Assembly: GCA_904420435.1 (NCBI GenBank)
Contig: CAJFVK010000006.1
Location: 1-39,540, forward strand
Reading direction: 5' to 3'
Length of the DNA stretch: 39,540 nucleotides
From: an uncultured Oscillospiraceae bacterium
GTDB taxonomy: Bacteria; Bacillota; Clostridia; Oscillospirales; Oscillospiraceae
The notes under the pieces were generated by a model. That model did not search any database. It was not told the origin of the DNA and worked only from the letters and a program-made list of their open reading frames with translations. The stretch's first letter is position 1. The number at the start of each line of letters is the position of its first letter. Of the stretch, positions 18,054 to 26,685 are shown one piece after another. The translations under genes and the position numbers were made by a program.

Positions 18054-18975
18054 GTCCCTCGTATTCGGATTTCTTCTCTCGGTGATCCGCCTGAGCGCCC
18101 CCATGTTCATCGCCGGCATGGGGAACATGTACTGCGAGCGGGTGGGCGTTTTGAACCTGGGGGCGGAGGGTATGATGGTCAGCGGGGCCTTTGCCGCGGT
18201 GCTGGGCTCCTATCTGACGGGCAGTCCCTGGGTGGGGGTGCTCTTCGGCATCCTGGCGGGGCTTCTGGCCGGCGGCATCCACGCCCTGGTGTGCGTGGAG
18301 TTCGGCGGGATGCACGCCATCAGCGGCCTGGGGCTGACCATGCTCTGCAACGGCATCGCCCGTTTTCTCTGTATCTCCATCTTCGGATCCACCTACTCCC
18401 CCAACGTCAATTCCCTCCAGACCACGGACATCCTGGCGGGCATCCCACTGGTGGGCGGCTTCCTCTCCCAGCTCTCCCCGCTGATCTATATCGGAGTCAT
18501 CCTGGCGGTGGTTTCCTGGTACGTGATCTTCCGCACCACCTACGGCCTGCGGGTCCAGGCGGTGGGGGACGACCCCCGGACGGTGGAAACGGCGGGCATC
18601 AGCGTCTGGCGCCTGCGCTACAGCGGCGTGCTGATCTGCGGCGCCCTGTGCGGCATCGCCGGCGCCTATATGTCCCTGGGGCAGCTGGATCGGTTCTTTG
18701 ACGGCATGATCAGCGGCAAGGGCATGATGGCGGTCATCGCCGTGAAGATGGGCAAGTGGGCCCCCGGCGGCATTCTGGGGACGGCGCTGCTCCTGGGGCT
18801 CTTCGACGCGCTGCAGATGCGCCTGCAGGTGTCCAGCGTCATCGGCCTCTCCCCGGAGATGCTGGGAATGGTGCCCTACCTGGCGGGCATCGCCGTGCTG
18901 TGCCTCCAGCGCGGCAAGAGCGACCGCCCGGCGGCTTTGGATACCACCTACCTGCGCAACAAGTACAAATTCTAA
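18046..18975 (+). CDS. Nucleoside ABC transporter permease (YufQ/NupC-like)
   Basis: ERVGVLNLGAEGMMVSGAFAA motif, multi-TM, overlaps the upstream permease. Confidence 0.9.
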   Translation: MAESLVFGFLLSVIRLSAPMFIAGMGNMYCERVGVLNLGAEGMMVSGAFAAVLGSYLTGSPWVGVLFGILAGLLAGGIHALVCVEFGGMHAISGLGLTMLCNGIARFLCISIFGSTYSPNVNSLQTTDILAGIPLVGGFLSQLSPLIYIGVILAVVSWYVIFRTTYGLRVQAVGDDPRTVETAGISVWRLRYSGVLICGALCGIAGAYMSLGQLDRFFDGMISGKGMMAVIAVKMGKWAPGGILGTALLLGLFDALQMRLQVSSVIGLSPEMLGMVPYLAGIAVLCLQRGKSDRPAALDTTYLRNKYKF

Positions 18976-18983
18976 GCGGAGCC

Positions 18984-19027
18984 AAAAAGCTCCCGGCCGT
19001 GCCCTCTGGCATGGCCGGGAGCTTTTT
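18984..19027 (+). terminator. Intrinsic terminator of the nucleoside transporter operon
   Basis: AAAAAGCTCCCGGCC ... GGCCGGGAGCTTTTT, near-perfect stem with T tract; works on both strands. Confidence 0.88.
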
Positions 19028-19064
19028 CCTGGGGAAAATCGCTGCCCGCTGACGCTTGGCCTTT

Positions 19065-20000
19065 TCAGTTGTGGTGGTAGATCCGCCGGTCCAGGGCGGG
19101 GATCCGGCCGCTGAACTGGCCCGCCGGCAGGCTCTCCAGCTGCTCCCGGTAGATCTCCATGCGGCTGTCGATCATGTCGATGTAGGACAGCAGCTCGCTC
19201 TCGGCGCAGGCGGGCCGCACCGCGGCCCCGTACTCCGGCTCCCCGTGGTGGGAGAGGATCATGTGCTGGAGGAGCAGGGACTTCTCCTCCGGCATGGCCA
19301 GCTCCTCCGCCAGCTTGGCCACCTCCTGGGCGCCCATCACCAGGTGGCCCAGCAGCTGGCCCGGGAGGGAGTACTCCGTCACCAGGCCCAGGGGGGAGGT
19401 GACGAACTCCCGGCACTTGGCCATGTCGTGGAGGATGGTGCCCGCCAGCAGCAGACTGCGGTCGATGACAGAGCTGTAGAGCCCGGCCAGGAAGTCCGCC
19501 GTGCGGGCCATATACAGCGTGTGCATGAGAAGGCCGTGGCGGAAGCCGTGGTGGACGCTCTTAGCGGCGGGGAGGGTGACAAACCGGTCCCCCAGCCTCT
19601 CAATGGCCGCGGCGCACACCCGGCGGTAGTCCCCGTCCTGGATGGAGCCGATCAGCTCCCGCAGCTCCTGGAGGGCCGCCTGGGCGTCCAGGGGCGCCGT
19701 GGGGACCAGATCCTGGATGTCATAGCGGTCGTCGGGGCCGGCCAGGCGGATCTGCTCCACCGTCACCTGGGGCGCGCCCCGAAACTCCCCCACCGTGCCG
19801 CTGACGCGGACCACCGCGCCGGTATCCGCCGGGGAGATGGGGCCGCTGTAGTCCCACACCTTCCCCTCCACCGTGCCGCTGCAGTCGGTGAGCTCGATGC
19901 TAAGAAAGGGCTTCCCGCCGGCGGTCCGCTTGGCGTAGACGCTCTTGAGAAGGTAGTATCCGTCCAGGGTGTCCCCCGGCTTCGTGTCTTTGATGTACAT
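19065..20000 (-). CDS. yhaM: YhaM-like OB-fold/HD-domain 3'-5' exoribonuclease
   Basis: OB-fold start MYIKDTKPGDTLDGYYLLKSVYAKRTAGGKPFLSIELTDCSG, then HHGFRHGLLMHTLYMAR ... AGTILHDMAKC HD motif. Confidence 0.82.
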   Translation of the reverse strand: MYIKDTKPGDTLDGYYLLKSVYAKRTAGGKPFLSIELTDCSGTVEGKVWDYSGPISPADTGAVVRVSGTVGEFRGAPQVTVEQIRLAGPDDRYDIQDLVPTAPLDAQAALQELRELIGSIQDGDYRRVCAAAIERLGDRFVTLPAAKSVHHGFRHGLLMHTLYMARTADFLAGLYSSVIDRSLLLAGTILHDMAKCREFVTSPLGLVTEYSLPGQLLGHLVMGAQEVAKLAEELAMPEEKSLLLQHMILSHHGEPEYGAAVRPACAESELLSYIDMIDSRMEIYREQLESLPAGQFSGRIPALDRRIYHHN

Positions 20001-20161
20001 AGGTTCTCTGCCTGCTTTCTCTTGAATTTTTTCTGCGCTCTCTATTATACCCGCCCGGGGGCCCGGATGCAAGCGGCAGAGAGGCACCCTTTGCTTTTTC
20101 CGGCGGAATCGGATATAATCGGGAAAACGGCGGAAGACCCGCCTGCAGAGGAGGGATATCC

Positions 20162-21352
20162 ATGATGATTACTGCGGAGGCGATCCGGGGCTTCCGGCTG
20201 CGCGCCCACCATCTGGACCGAAGGCTCCCCGCCGGGGAGCTGTGCTCCGGGGCGGGGGCCTGCGGCGTGCAGAATTCCCCGCCGGGGGCCTGGGAAACGG
20301 CCCTGTTCCTCCGGGTGGAGGGCGCCGCCCAGGAGACGCTCCGCAGGGCCCTCTGGGAGGAGAGAGTCCTGCTCCAGGCCTGGAGCATCCGGGGGGTGCC
20401 CCTGGTGTTCCCGGCGGCGGACATGCCCGTATTTTTGGCGCCTCTGGCGGCGGAGGCGGGGGAGGAGCCCTGGATCTACACCCGGGGGATCACGGCGGCC
20501 CTGGACTTCCTGGGGATGGACTTTGACCAGCTGCTGCCCCTGGTGAAGGCGGCCTGCGGCGCTCTGGAGGAGTACACGGTGGTCGGCAAGGAGGAGCTGG
20601 ACCGGGTGCTGGCGGAGCGGGTGCGCCCTCTGCTGCCGCCGGAGAAGCGGGCGCTGTGGGACGCTCCGTCCCTGTACGGCCGGCCGGACCGGCAGACCAT
20701 GGGCGGGGCGGCGGTGTCCTTCCTGCTGCGGCCCTGCTCCTTTTCCTCCCTGGTGGTATTTGGCGGGCGGGAGGGGACCAGCCCCGCCTTCACCGCGCCC
20801 CGCCGGTGGCTGGGGCAGCTTCCGCCTCCCCGGGCGGACGGGGGACGGGAGCTGGTGCGCCGGTTCCTCCGATGCTACGGCCCCTCCACGGTGGGATGCT
20901 TCCAGCAGTGGCTGGGCAGCTCTCCCCGGCAGGCCAAAAGGCTGTGGCAGGCGGCCGGGGAGGAGATGGAGCCGGTGGAAACGGAGCTGGGCCGGCGATA
21001 TGCCCTGGCTCAAGACATTCCGGAGCTGAGAGCGGGCGGGGCGACGGAGGACAGGCTCCTGCTGCTGGGCCCCCACGATCCCTACCTGGACCTGCGGGAC
21101 CGGGCCCTGATTCTGGCGGACAAGGGCCGCTGCCGGGAGGTCTGGCAGACGGTGTCCAACCCGGGGACGGTGCTCCGGGCGGGCCGGGTGATCGGCGTCT
21201 GGCGGGCCAGGGCCGCGGGAGGGAAGCTGGAGCTCAGCGCGTCCCTCTGGGAGCCACTCCGCCCGGAGGAGCGGCGGCAGCTGGCGGAGCTGGGGGAGGC
21301 CTACGCCGCCTTCCGGCAGCTGCCGGTGAAAAAATTTGACATGGACCTTTGA
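20162..21352 (+). CDS. Winged-helix DNA-binding protein, AlkZ-like (HTH_42, PF06224-type)
   Basis: N-terminal FRLRAHHLDRRLPAGELCSGAGACGVQNSPPGAWETAL, TRGITAALDFLG, QWLGSSPRQAKRLW, GPHDPYLDLRDRALI, VWRARAAGGKLELSASLW. Confidence 0.7.
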   Translation: MMITAEAIRGFRLRAHHLDRRLPAGELCSGAGACGVQNSPPGAWETALFLRVEGAAQETLRRALWEERVLLQAWSIRGVPLVFPAADMPVFLAPLAAEAGEEPWIYTRGITAALDFLGMDFDQLLPLVKAACGALEEYTVVGKEELDRVLAERVRPLLPPEKRALWDAPSLYGRPDRQTMGGAAVSFLLRPCSFSSLVVFGGREGTSPAFTAPRRWLGQLPPPRADGGRELVRRFLRCYGPSTVGCFQQWLGSSPRQAKRLWQAAGEEMEPVETELGRRYALAQDIPELRAGGATEDRLLLLGPHDPYLDLRDRALILADKGRCREVWQTVSNPGTVLRAGRVIGVWRARAAGGKLELSASLWEPLRPEERRQLAELGEAYAAFRQLPVKKFDMDL

Positions 21353-21381
21353 AGGGGGATGGACCTCTCGTAGAAAAGACG

Positions 21382-21423
21382 AAAGCGCGCCAACGCATGA
21401 ACCATGCGTTGACGCGCTTTTTT
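21382..21423 (+). terminator. Intrinsic terminator
   Basis: AAAGCGCGCCAACGCATG aac CATGCGTTGACGCGCTTTTTT (18-bp arms, one mismatch, T tract). Confidence 0.85.
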
Positions 21424-21453
21424 CGCAAAATGCCCAGGCGCTCCCGCCGCCGG

Positions 21454-21915
21454 TCAGGGGACGGGTGGGGGGAAGGAAACCTTCTCCAGGCGGTACCGGC
21501 CATCCTCCACCTCCATCACGCAGAAGGTCAGCTCCGGGTCCCAGCGCCGGCGGCCGCAGCTGCCGGGGTTGAGCCACAGCACCGCGCCCCGCTGCTCCTG
21601 GCGATAGCGGTGGGTGTGGCCGCAGACCACCACGTCCGCGCCGGCGTAGGCGGGGGAGAGCACACGCTCGCTGTGGAGCATGAAAAACCGGACCCCCTCA
21701 ATGGTGACCGACACGGTTCTCGGCATATGGGGCGCCCACCACCGGTCGTTGTTCCCCTGGACCAGATAGGCGGGGGCGCACCGGTAGATGGCGTCCGCCA
21801 CCTCCGGCGTGTCCAAGTCCCCAGCGTGGAGGATCACATCCGCCTGCCGCAGGCGGGCGAGGACCTCCGGGTGGAGGACGCCGTGGGTGTCCGACAGAAT
21901 GACGACTCTCTTCAC
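21454..21915 (-). CDS. YfcE/MJ0936-like metallophosphoesterase
   Basis: VKRVVILSDTHGVLHPEVL, VILHAGDLDTPEV, VQGNNDRWW, VCGHTHRY, LNPGSCGRRR. GTG start overlaps the upstream stop (GTGA). Confidence 0.85.
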   Translation of the reverse strand: MKRVVILSDTHGVLHPEVLARLRQADVILHAGDLDTPEVADAIYRCAPAYLVQGNNDRWWAPHMPRTVSVTIEGVRFFMLHSERVLSPAYAGADVVVCGHTHRYRQEQRGAVLWLNPGSCGRRRWDPELTFCVMEVEDGRYRLEKVSFPPPVP

Positions 21916-22265
21916 CCCTTGTCCCCGCTTTCCTCCAGGCCCGTCCGATAGAGGGGGATCACATTGATCACCGGCTCCTCGTAGGGGTGGGCGGCCCTGA
22001 CGGTGGCCACCACCGCGTCCACCCGGTCCGCGGGACAGGTGACCTCCGCCTTCACCTCCGGCTGGATGCAGAGCTCCCCCGGCGTGCCCAGATAGGGCTC
22101 GCTGCCGGGCAGGGGCCGCCAGCAGCTGGTGACGGGGCTCCAGGAGAGGCACCGGTCATACCGACCGATGTGCCCGGCGTCCTGGGACCAAAGGGCCTCC
22201 CGGAGGGCAGGCAGGCTGTCCTCCGGGAGAAAGATTTCCAATTTGCAGAAGGCAATATGTTCCAT
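21912..22265 (-). CDS. NIF3/CutA-type PII-like domain protein
   Basis: MEHIAFCKLEIFLPEDSLPALREAL ... VATVRAAHPYEEPVINVIPL (HPYEEP motif). Confidence 0.7.
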   Translation of the reverse strand: MEHIAFCKLEIFLPEDSLPALREALWSQDAGHIGRYDRCLSWSPVTSCWRPLPGSEPYLGTPGELCIQPEVKAEVTCPADRVDAVVATVRAAHPYEEPVINVIPLYRTGLEESGDKG

Positions 22266-22299
22266 GGCGTCCTCCGGAGTCAGGCGGGGAGAGGGAGCG

Positions 22300-23175
22300 T
22301 TAAAAATAGGACGGGTCCAGCTTCCTGGAGCAGGCGATGGCCAGAGCGCCGGGGCCGATATGGCAGGCCACGCTCAGGCTCAGAGGGTCGCAGAAGGTGA
22401 CCGGCAGGCCCAGGGTTTCCTCCACCATCCGGCAGAAGTCCGCCGCCGCCGGGGCGTTGTGGGTGTGGGCCACAAAGAGCCGGACCTGGTCGGCGCCGCC
22501 GAACCGTTCCTCCATGTCCTTGGCCATGGCCTCCAGCATGATGCTCCGGCCGTGCTTCTCGCTGCGGGCCTTGGCAAAGGCGTCCAGCTTCTCCCCCTGG
22601 ATCTGGAGCACCGGGCGGATCCGCAGCACCGTGGCCACCGCCGCCGCGGCGGGGGTCACCCGGCCGCCCTTTTTGAGATACTTCAAGGTGTCCAGCATGA
22701 TGTAGATGCTGGATTCAAACTTAACCTTCTCCAGGATCTCCCGGATCTCCTCGGCGGACTTTCCCGCCTCCGCCAGCGCCAGGGCGTCCATCACAGACTG
22801 GCGCTGGGTGACAGAGATACGCTGGTTGTTCACCACGGCCACCCGGCCGTCGTAGTCCTCCGCCAGGGCGATGGCGGTGGCGCAGGTACCGGAGAGGCCG
22901 CTGGACATGGGGATGTGCACCAGCTCGTCGTACTCCTCCAGAATTTTGTCCCACAGGTCCAGCACGGAGCCGGCGATGGGCTGGGAGGTGGAGATGTCGG
23001 CGGTGTCGTCGGTGAGCTTCTCGTAGAAGGCCTCCTGGGTGAGGCTGATATCCTCATAGTAGGTTTCGCCGTTGATGACAAAGGGCATGGGAACCACGAA
23101 GACACCCAGCTCCCTGGCCAGGGACTGGGTGATGCCGCTGTTGCTGTCGGTGACAATCGCTACCTTTTTGCTCAT
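22300..23175 (-). CDS. DegV family fatty-acid-binding protein
   Basis: VAIVTDSNSGITQSLARELGVFVVPMPFVINGETYYED; SGLSGTCATA. Confidence 0.92.
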   Translation of the reverse strand: MSKKVAIVTDSNSGITQSLARELGVFVVPMPFVINGETYYEDISLTQEAFYEKLTDDTADISTSQPIAGSVLDLWDKILEEYDELVHIPMSSGLSGTCATAIALAEDYDGRVAVVNNQRISVTQRQSVMDALALAEAGKSAEEIREILEKVKFESSIYIMLDTLKYLKKGGRVTPAAAAVATVLRIRPVLQIQGEKLDAFAKARSEKHGRSIMLEAMAKDMEERFGGADQVRLFVAHTHNAPAAADFCRMVEETLGLPVTFCDPLSLSVACHIGPGALAIACSRKLDPSYF

Positions 23176-23897
23176 GGCTGTTTCCTTTCCTCGGCGCGCT
23201 CGCTGATGTACCTGCGCAGGTCGGCGAAGCCGCCCTGGGGACAGCCGGCGATGGGCCGGTTTGTTTTGTTGATGAGGCAGTCCGTCAGGAGAAAGACCTC
23301 GATGCCCGCCTCCCGGGCGGCCAGATCCTCCTGGGCGTCATTGCCCACCATCAGGCACTCCTCCCCCCGGCAGCCCAGGCGGAGGAGGATATCCCGGTAG
23401 TAGGAGGGGTTGGGCTTGCAGAAGGAGGTGTTCTCATAGGTGGTGATCAGCTCGAACTCCTCCGGCTCCAGGCCGGTCCAGCGGACCCGGCTCTCCGTGG
23501 CGACAGCGGGGAAGATGGGGTTGGTGGCCAGGGCCAGCCGGAAGCCCTGCTGCCGGAGGGACCGCACGGTTTCCGCCGCCTGGCTGTTGTGGCCGCACAC
23601 CTGGGCCAGGGAGGGGAAATCCTCCCGATAAAAGGCCTCAAAGACGGGCTTGTCCGCCAGGACCCGCTCCCCGAAGCGCCGGGAGAAGCAGTCCCAGAAG
23701 GCCTTCTCATTGATCCGGGAGCCGTCGTTTCGCACCATGGCCTCGGTGCCCTCCCAGATGCCCTTCACCAGCTGCTCCGGGTCGTAGCCGCGGGGCGCCA
23801 GCTTCTCCGCCAGGCGGCGGAAGTAGGCCCTGGTGAAAACCTCCTGGTCCATGGGCAGAAGCGTACCATCCAGATCAAACAGAATCATATGTATCAT
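23172..23897 (-). CDS. HAD-superfamily hydrolase
   Basis: MILFDLDGTLLPMDQ, ALATNPIFP, MVGNDAQEDLAAREAGI; overlaps the degV start (ATGA). Confidence 0.9.
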   Translation of the reverse strand: MIHMILFDLDGTLLPMDQEVFTRAYFRRLAEKLAPRGYDPEQLVKGIWEGTEAMVRNDGSRINEKAFWDCFSRRFGERVLADKPVFEAFYREDFPSLAQVCGHNSQAAETVRSLRQQGFRLALATNPIFPAVATESRVRWTGLEPEEFELITTYENTSFCKPNPSYYRDILLRLGCRGEECLMVGNDAQEDLAAREAGIEVFLLTDCLINKTNRPIAGCPQGGFADLRRYISERAEERKQP

Positions 23898-24082
23898 GGT
23901 GTGCCTCCTCTGGGTCGGATGGCCGGGATTTCGGCCCTGAATGAGTCTTTACGGCGATTCAGTATACCGTGAATTCTGCCGGAAGTCAATAGAGGGGGCG
24001 GGGAAAGGGCTGGATGAAGCCCATCATAGGCGGAAAAAAGCGCTTTATGTACCCCGCCGAAGGGCGGGGCGGCAGCGCGGCC

Positions 24083-25468
24083 TCACAGAGTTACCGTGGG
24101 CTGACAGCAGCAGTAATAGTCGGTGTCGATGTTGTGGGCGATCAGGCGGACCCGGAAATTCCGCCGGTTGCACATGGCCCGGCCTGAGCCGGAGGCCACG
24201 TCCAGATCCTCCGGGACGACAAACTTCACGCATTTGACCAGAACATCCCGGCAGGTGGGATAGTTGTGGGCGGAGATGGTCAGGGCCTTCATGCCCCGGG
24301 GGTACTCCAGCCCCTGGCTGTCCACCTCGGTCAGGATCGCCGCCAGGGCTACCCGCCTGCCGGGGCAGACGTTCTTGATGGTGAAGTTCAGCTGCAGGAT
24401 GCGGCCCTGGGACTCCAGATAGGTGTCCCCCAGATCCACCAGCACCGCGTCGGAGCACCCCTCGGCCGCCAGGTCCACAGGGACGGGGCAGCCCTCCGGG
24501 CAGACGGAAACGCCGCAGTCCACCGTTACGGCGGGGGCGGGGAAGGTGACCTGATTCCCCTCGTTGTCGGAATAGGTGATGGACAGATTGACCGGCTTTA
24601 CCCCGGAGGACTGACCGGTGTGCCGGACAAGGAACTCCAGAACGGCGCTCTCGCTGGAGGAAACACCCAGCTGGTCGATGTTCCAGCGCAGCGTGTTGGA
24701 GCCCAAAGTGGTGACCATGCCCCTGGTGGGGGCGAAAACGTTTGTAATGACAAAGTCCGGGTTCACCATCTCCAGGATTTCGATGTTGGTGGCGCCGACC
24801 TTGGAAATGTTCGCCGCCAGGTCGGCAAACAGCTGCTCCAGATCCGACGGATCCGGCGTGACCGCCACATGGGATGCGTCGGGGTCCGTGGCCCAGTCGT
24901 TCAGCGCGCTGACGTCAACGCCGTCGGAGCCCACAAGGCCGATGCAGTAGATGATGATGCCATGGGATCTGGCCAGGGCGGCAACGGGAGCGGGCGGCGC
25001 GCCGGTGGTGGTGTTGCCGTCGGTGAACATAACAATGACCTTGGCGCTGCTGGAGGCGGGAGCGAACAGGTCGATGGCCTGGGTAAAGGCGTCGGCGTGG
25101 TTGGTATTTCCGCCGGCGCTCAGGGCGTCCACGGCGGCCTTCAGCGTATCCACAGAGGTCATAAGCGGCGCGTCCGCCGTGGCGGTGGCGGCGAAGCTGA
25201 CGATGCCGATGCGGCTGCCGGAGCCGATCTGCCCGTCCGACGAGCTGTCCGTGGCCTCGTCGATGATATCGATGAAGGCCTTGGCGCCGGCCTTCATGCT
25301 CTCCAGGGGCACGCCGGCCATGCTGCCGGACCGGTCCAGCACCAGCACGATATCCGTGGGGTTGCTGACGATATCAGGAGCGGCCGTCAGCGCGAGGGTC
25401 ACCCGCAGGGAGCCGTCGCAGCTGATCTGGTCTGTGCTGATGACCTTATTGGAATTTGTAACACCCAT
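24083..25468 (-). CDS. VWA domain protein with Cys-rich C-terminal region
   Basis: DIVLVLDRSGSMAGVPLESMKAGAKAF (MIDAS), VIVMFTDGNTTTG; C-terminal VDCGVSVCPEGCPVPVDLAAEGC ... YYCCCQPTVTL. ATG after AAGGAGGTGACACAA. Confidence 0.85.
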   Translation of the reverse strand: MGVTNSNKVISTDQISCDGSLRVTLALTAAPDIVSNPTDIVLVLDRSGSMAGVPLESMKAGAKAFIDIIDEATDSSSDGQIGSGSRIGIVSFAATATADAPLMTSVDTLKAAVDALSAGGNTNHADAFTQAIDLFAPASSSAKVIVMFTDGNTTTGAPPAPVAALARSHGIIIYCIGLVGSDGVDVSALNDWATDPDASHVAVTPDPSDLEQLFADLAANISKVGATNIEILEMVNPDFVITNVFAPTRGMVTTLGSNTLRWNIDQLGVSSSESAVLEFLVRHTGQSSGVKPVNLSITYSDNEGNQVTFPAPAVTVDCGVSVCPEGCPVPVDLAAEGCSDAVLVDLGDTYLESQGRILQLNFTIKNVCPGRRVALAAILTEVDSQGLEYPRGMKALTISAHNYPTCRDVLVKCVKFVVPEDLDVASGSGRAMCNRRNFRVRLIAHNIDTDYYCCCQPTVTL

Positions 25469-25563
25469 TTGTGTCACCTCCTTCTGGGGATGTTCCCCCA
25501 GCCCCATGCTATTCCGGAGGAGCGCCGGCTGACACGCTGCGGCCCGGCGGGGGAAAAGACAGA

Positions 25564-25610
25564 AAGGAGGGCCCCGACGCCGGTGATGATCCGGTATCGG
25601 GGCCCTCCTT
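25564..25610 (-). terminator. Strong hairpin between CMD and VWA genes (terminator or 5'-UTR element)
   Basis: 14-bp perfect arms AAGGAGGGCCCCGA / TCGGGGCCCTCCTT with inner CCGG/CCGG; T-rich downstream on the minus strand. Confidence 0.6.
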
Positions 25611-25700
25611 GGCCTGTCCGATGGAATGGGCGCGCCCGCCCCCGTTCCGCCGCCTGGAGAAATTTTCTCCGGACGTCAGGGAGGGCGCCCCGCCGGGCCG

Positions 25701-26465
25701 TCAGGCCTGGGCGGCGGCCTCGTTGACGCACCGCAGGGCGTTGAGGCTCCTGGGGTAGCCGATGTAGGGCAGGCACTGGGAGATGACCTGGATGAGGAAC
25801 GCCTTGTCGTTGCCGATCTTCATGTTGCCGGCGGCGTGGCTGGTGAGCTGGGGCTCGCAGCCGCCCTGGGCAGCCAGGAAGCAGAAGGTGATCATCTCCC
25901 GCTGCCGGTAGTCCAGGCCCTTCCGGGTGTAGTAGTCCCCGAAGCAGTTGTCCGCCAGCCAGCGGTTGATGTGGCGGCTCTCCTCCGGGCCGCTGTTCTG
26001 GAAGTTCCGCATGCCCTCGCCGAAGATGTCCACCTGGGCCTGGTTGCCCGCCTCCAGGCGGGTTTCCATCGTCGTGGTGGTCTGGCCCTCCAGAGGCAGC
26101 TGCACGCCGCCCTCGGCCAGGACCGCGTTGGTGGCCTCAAGGAAGGGGAGCACCCGGCCGATGCCCAGATACGCCGCGGCCTGGTAGACGATCTCCTTGA
26201 CCTCCACCGGCGTCACGCCGAAGTTCAGCGCCGCCGGCAGCATGGCCCGAAAGGCGTCCACGCCCTGGCAGCCCAGCAGCGTGGCCAGAATGGCCATAAA
26301 GCGGGTCCGGTCGTCCAGCTGGCCGGACTGGACCACCTCGTCAAAGGCGAAGTTTGCGAACCGCTCATAGAATTCCGGGTCGGTTTCCTTCAGACTTGCC
26401 AGACTGGACGGGCAGCCGGGGAACATCTTCTCCTGATACTGCTTGGAATACGCAGAAAGTTCCAT
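25701..26465 (-). CDS. Carboxymuconolactone decarboxylase (CMD)-family protein, two CMD-like segments
   Basis: MELSAYSKQYQEKMFPGCPSSLASLKETDPEFYERFANFAFDEVVQ; PAALNFGVTPVEVKEIVYQAAAYLGIGRVLPF; second half RQREMITFCFLAAQGGCEPQLTSHAAGNM. Confidence 0.88.
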   Translation of the reverse strand: MELSAYSKQYQEKMFPGCPSSLASLKETDPEFYERFANFAFDEVVQSGQLDDRTRFMAILATLLGCQGVDAFRAMLPAALNFGVTPVEVKEIVYQAAAYLGIGRVLPFLEATNAVLAEGGVQLPLEGQTTTTMETRLEAGNQAQVDIFGEGMRNFQNSGPEESRHINRWLADNCFGDYYTRKGLDYRQREMITFCFLAAQGGCEPQLTSHAAGNMKIGNDKAFLIQVISQCLPYIGYPRSLNALRCVNEAAAQA

Positions 26466-26542
26466 GAAAAAGCCTCCTTTGTGTGCGGACAAAATTTGCG
26501 GCGAACCGCGGCCTGTCCGCTGCTGTCAACGGGATGCCTTCT

Positions 26543-26573
26543 ACTTTATCACTTGGAGTGTACTCCATGTCAA
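26543..26573 (-). promoter_or_regulatory. MerR-family (AdhR/NmlR-like) controlled promoter of the CMD gene
   Basis: Minus strand TTGACA-TGGAGTACACTCCAAGTGA-TAAAGT: 19-bp spacer containing palindrome TGGAGT-AC-ACTCCA. Confidence 0.65.
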
Positions 26574-26685
26574 GAGAAAAGAGCGCCGCCGGGAACTCTC
26601 TATTTTTTCGACGGGGCCGCCTTTCGACGCAAACCGCCCCGGCGGACAGGCTATACTTTCCCCATGGAACGAAACGGAGAAAGGT

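Noticed and set aside
15433-18128. Long minus-strand ORFs 15433..17004 and 16725..18128
   Set aside because: Opposite strand of the nucleoside ABC transporter genes; no recognisable motifs.
24266-25726. 486-aa plus-strand ORF
   Set aside because: Antisense to the VWA gene; Gly/Val/Asp-rich shadow ORF.
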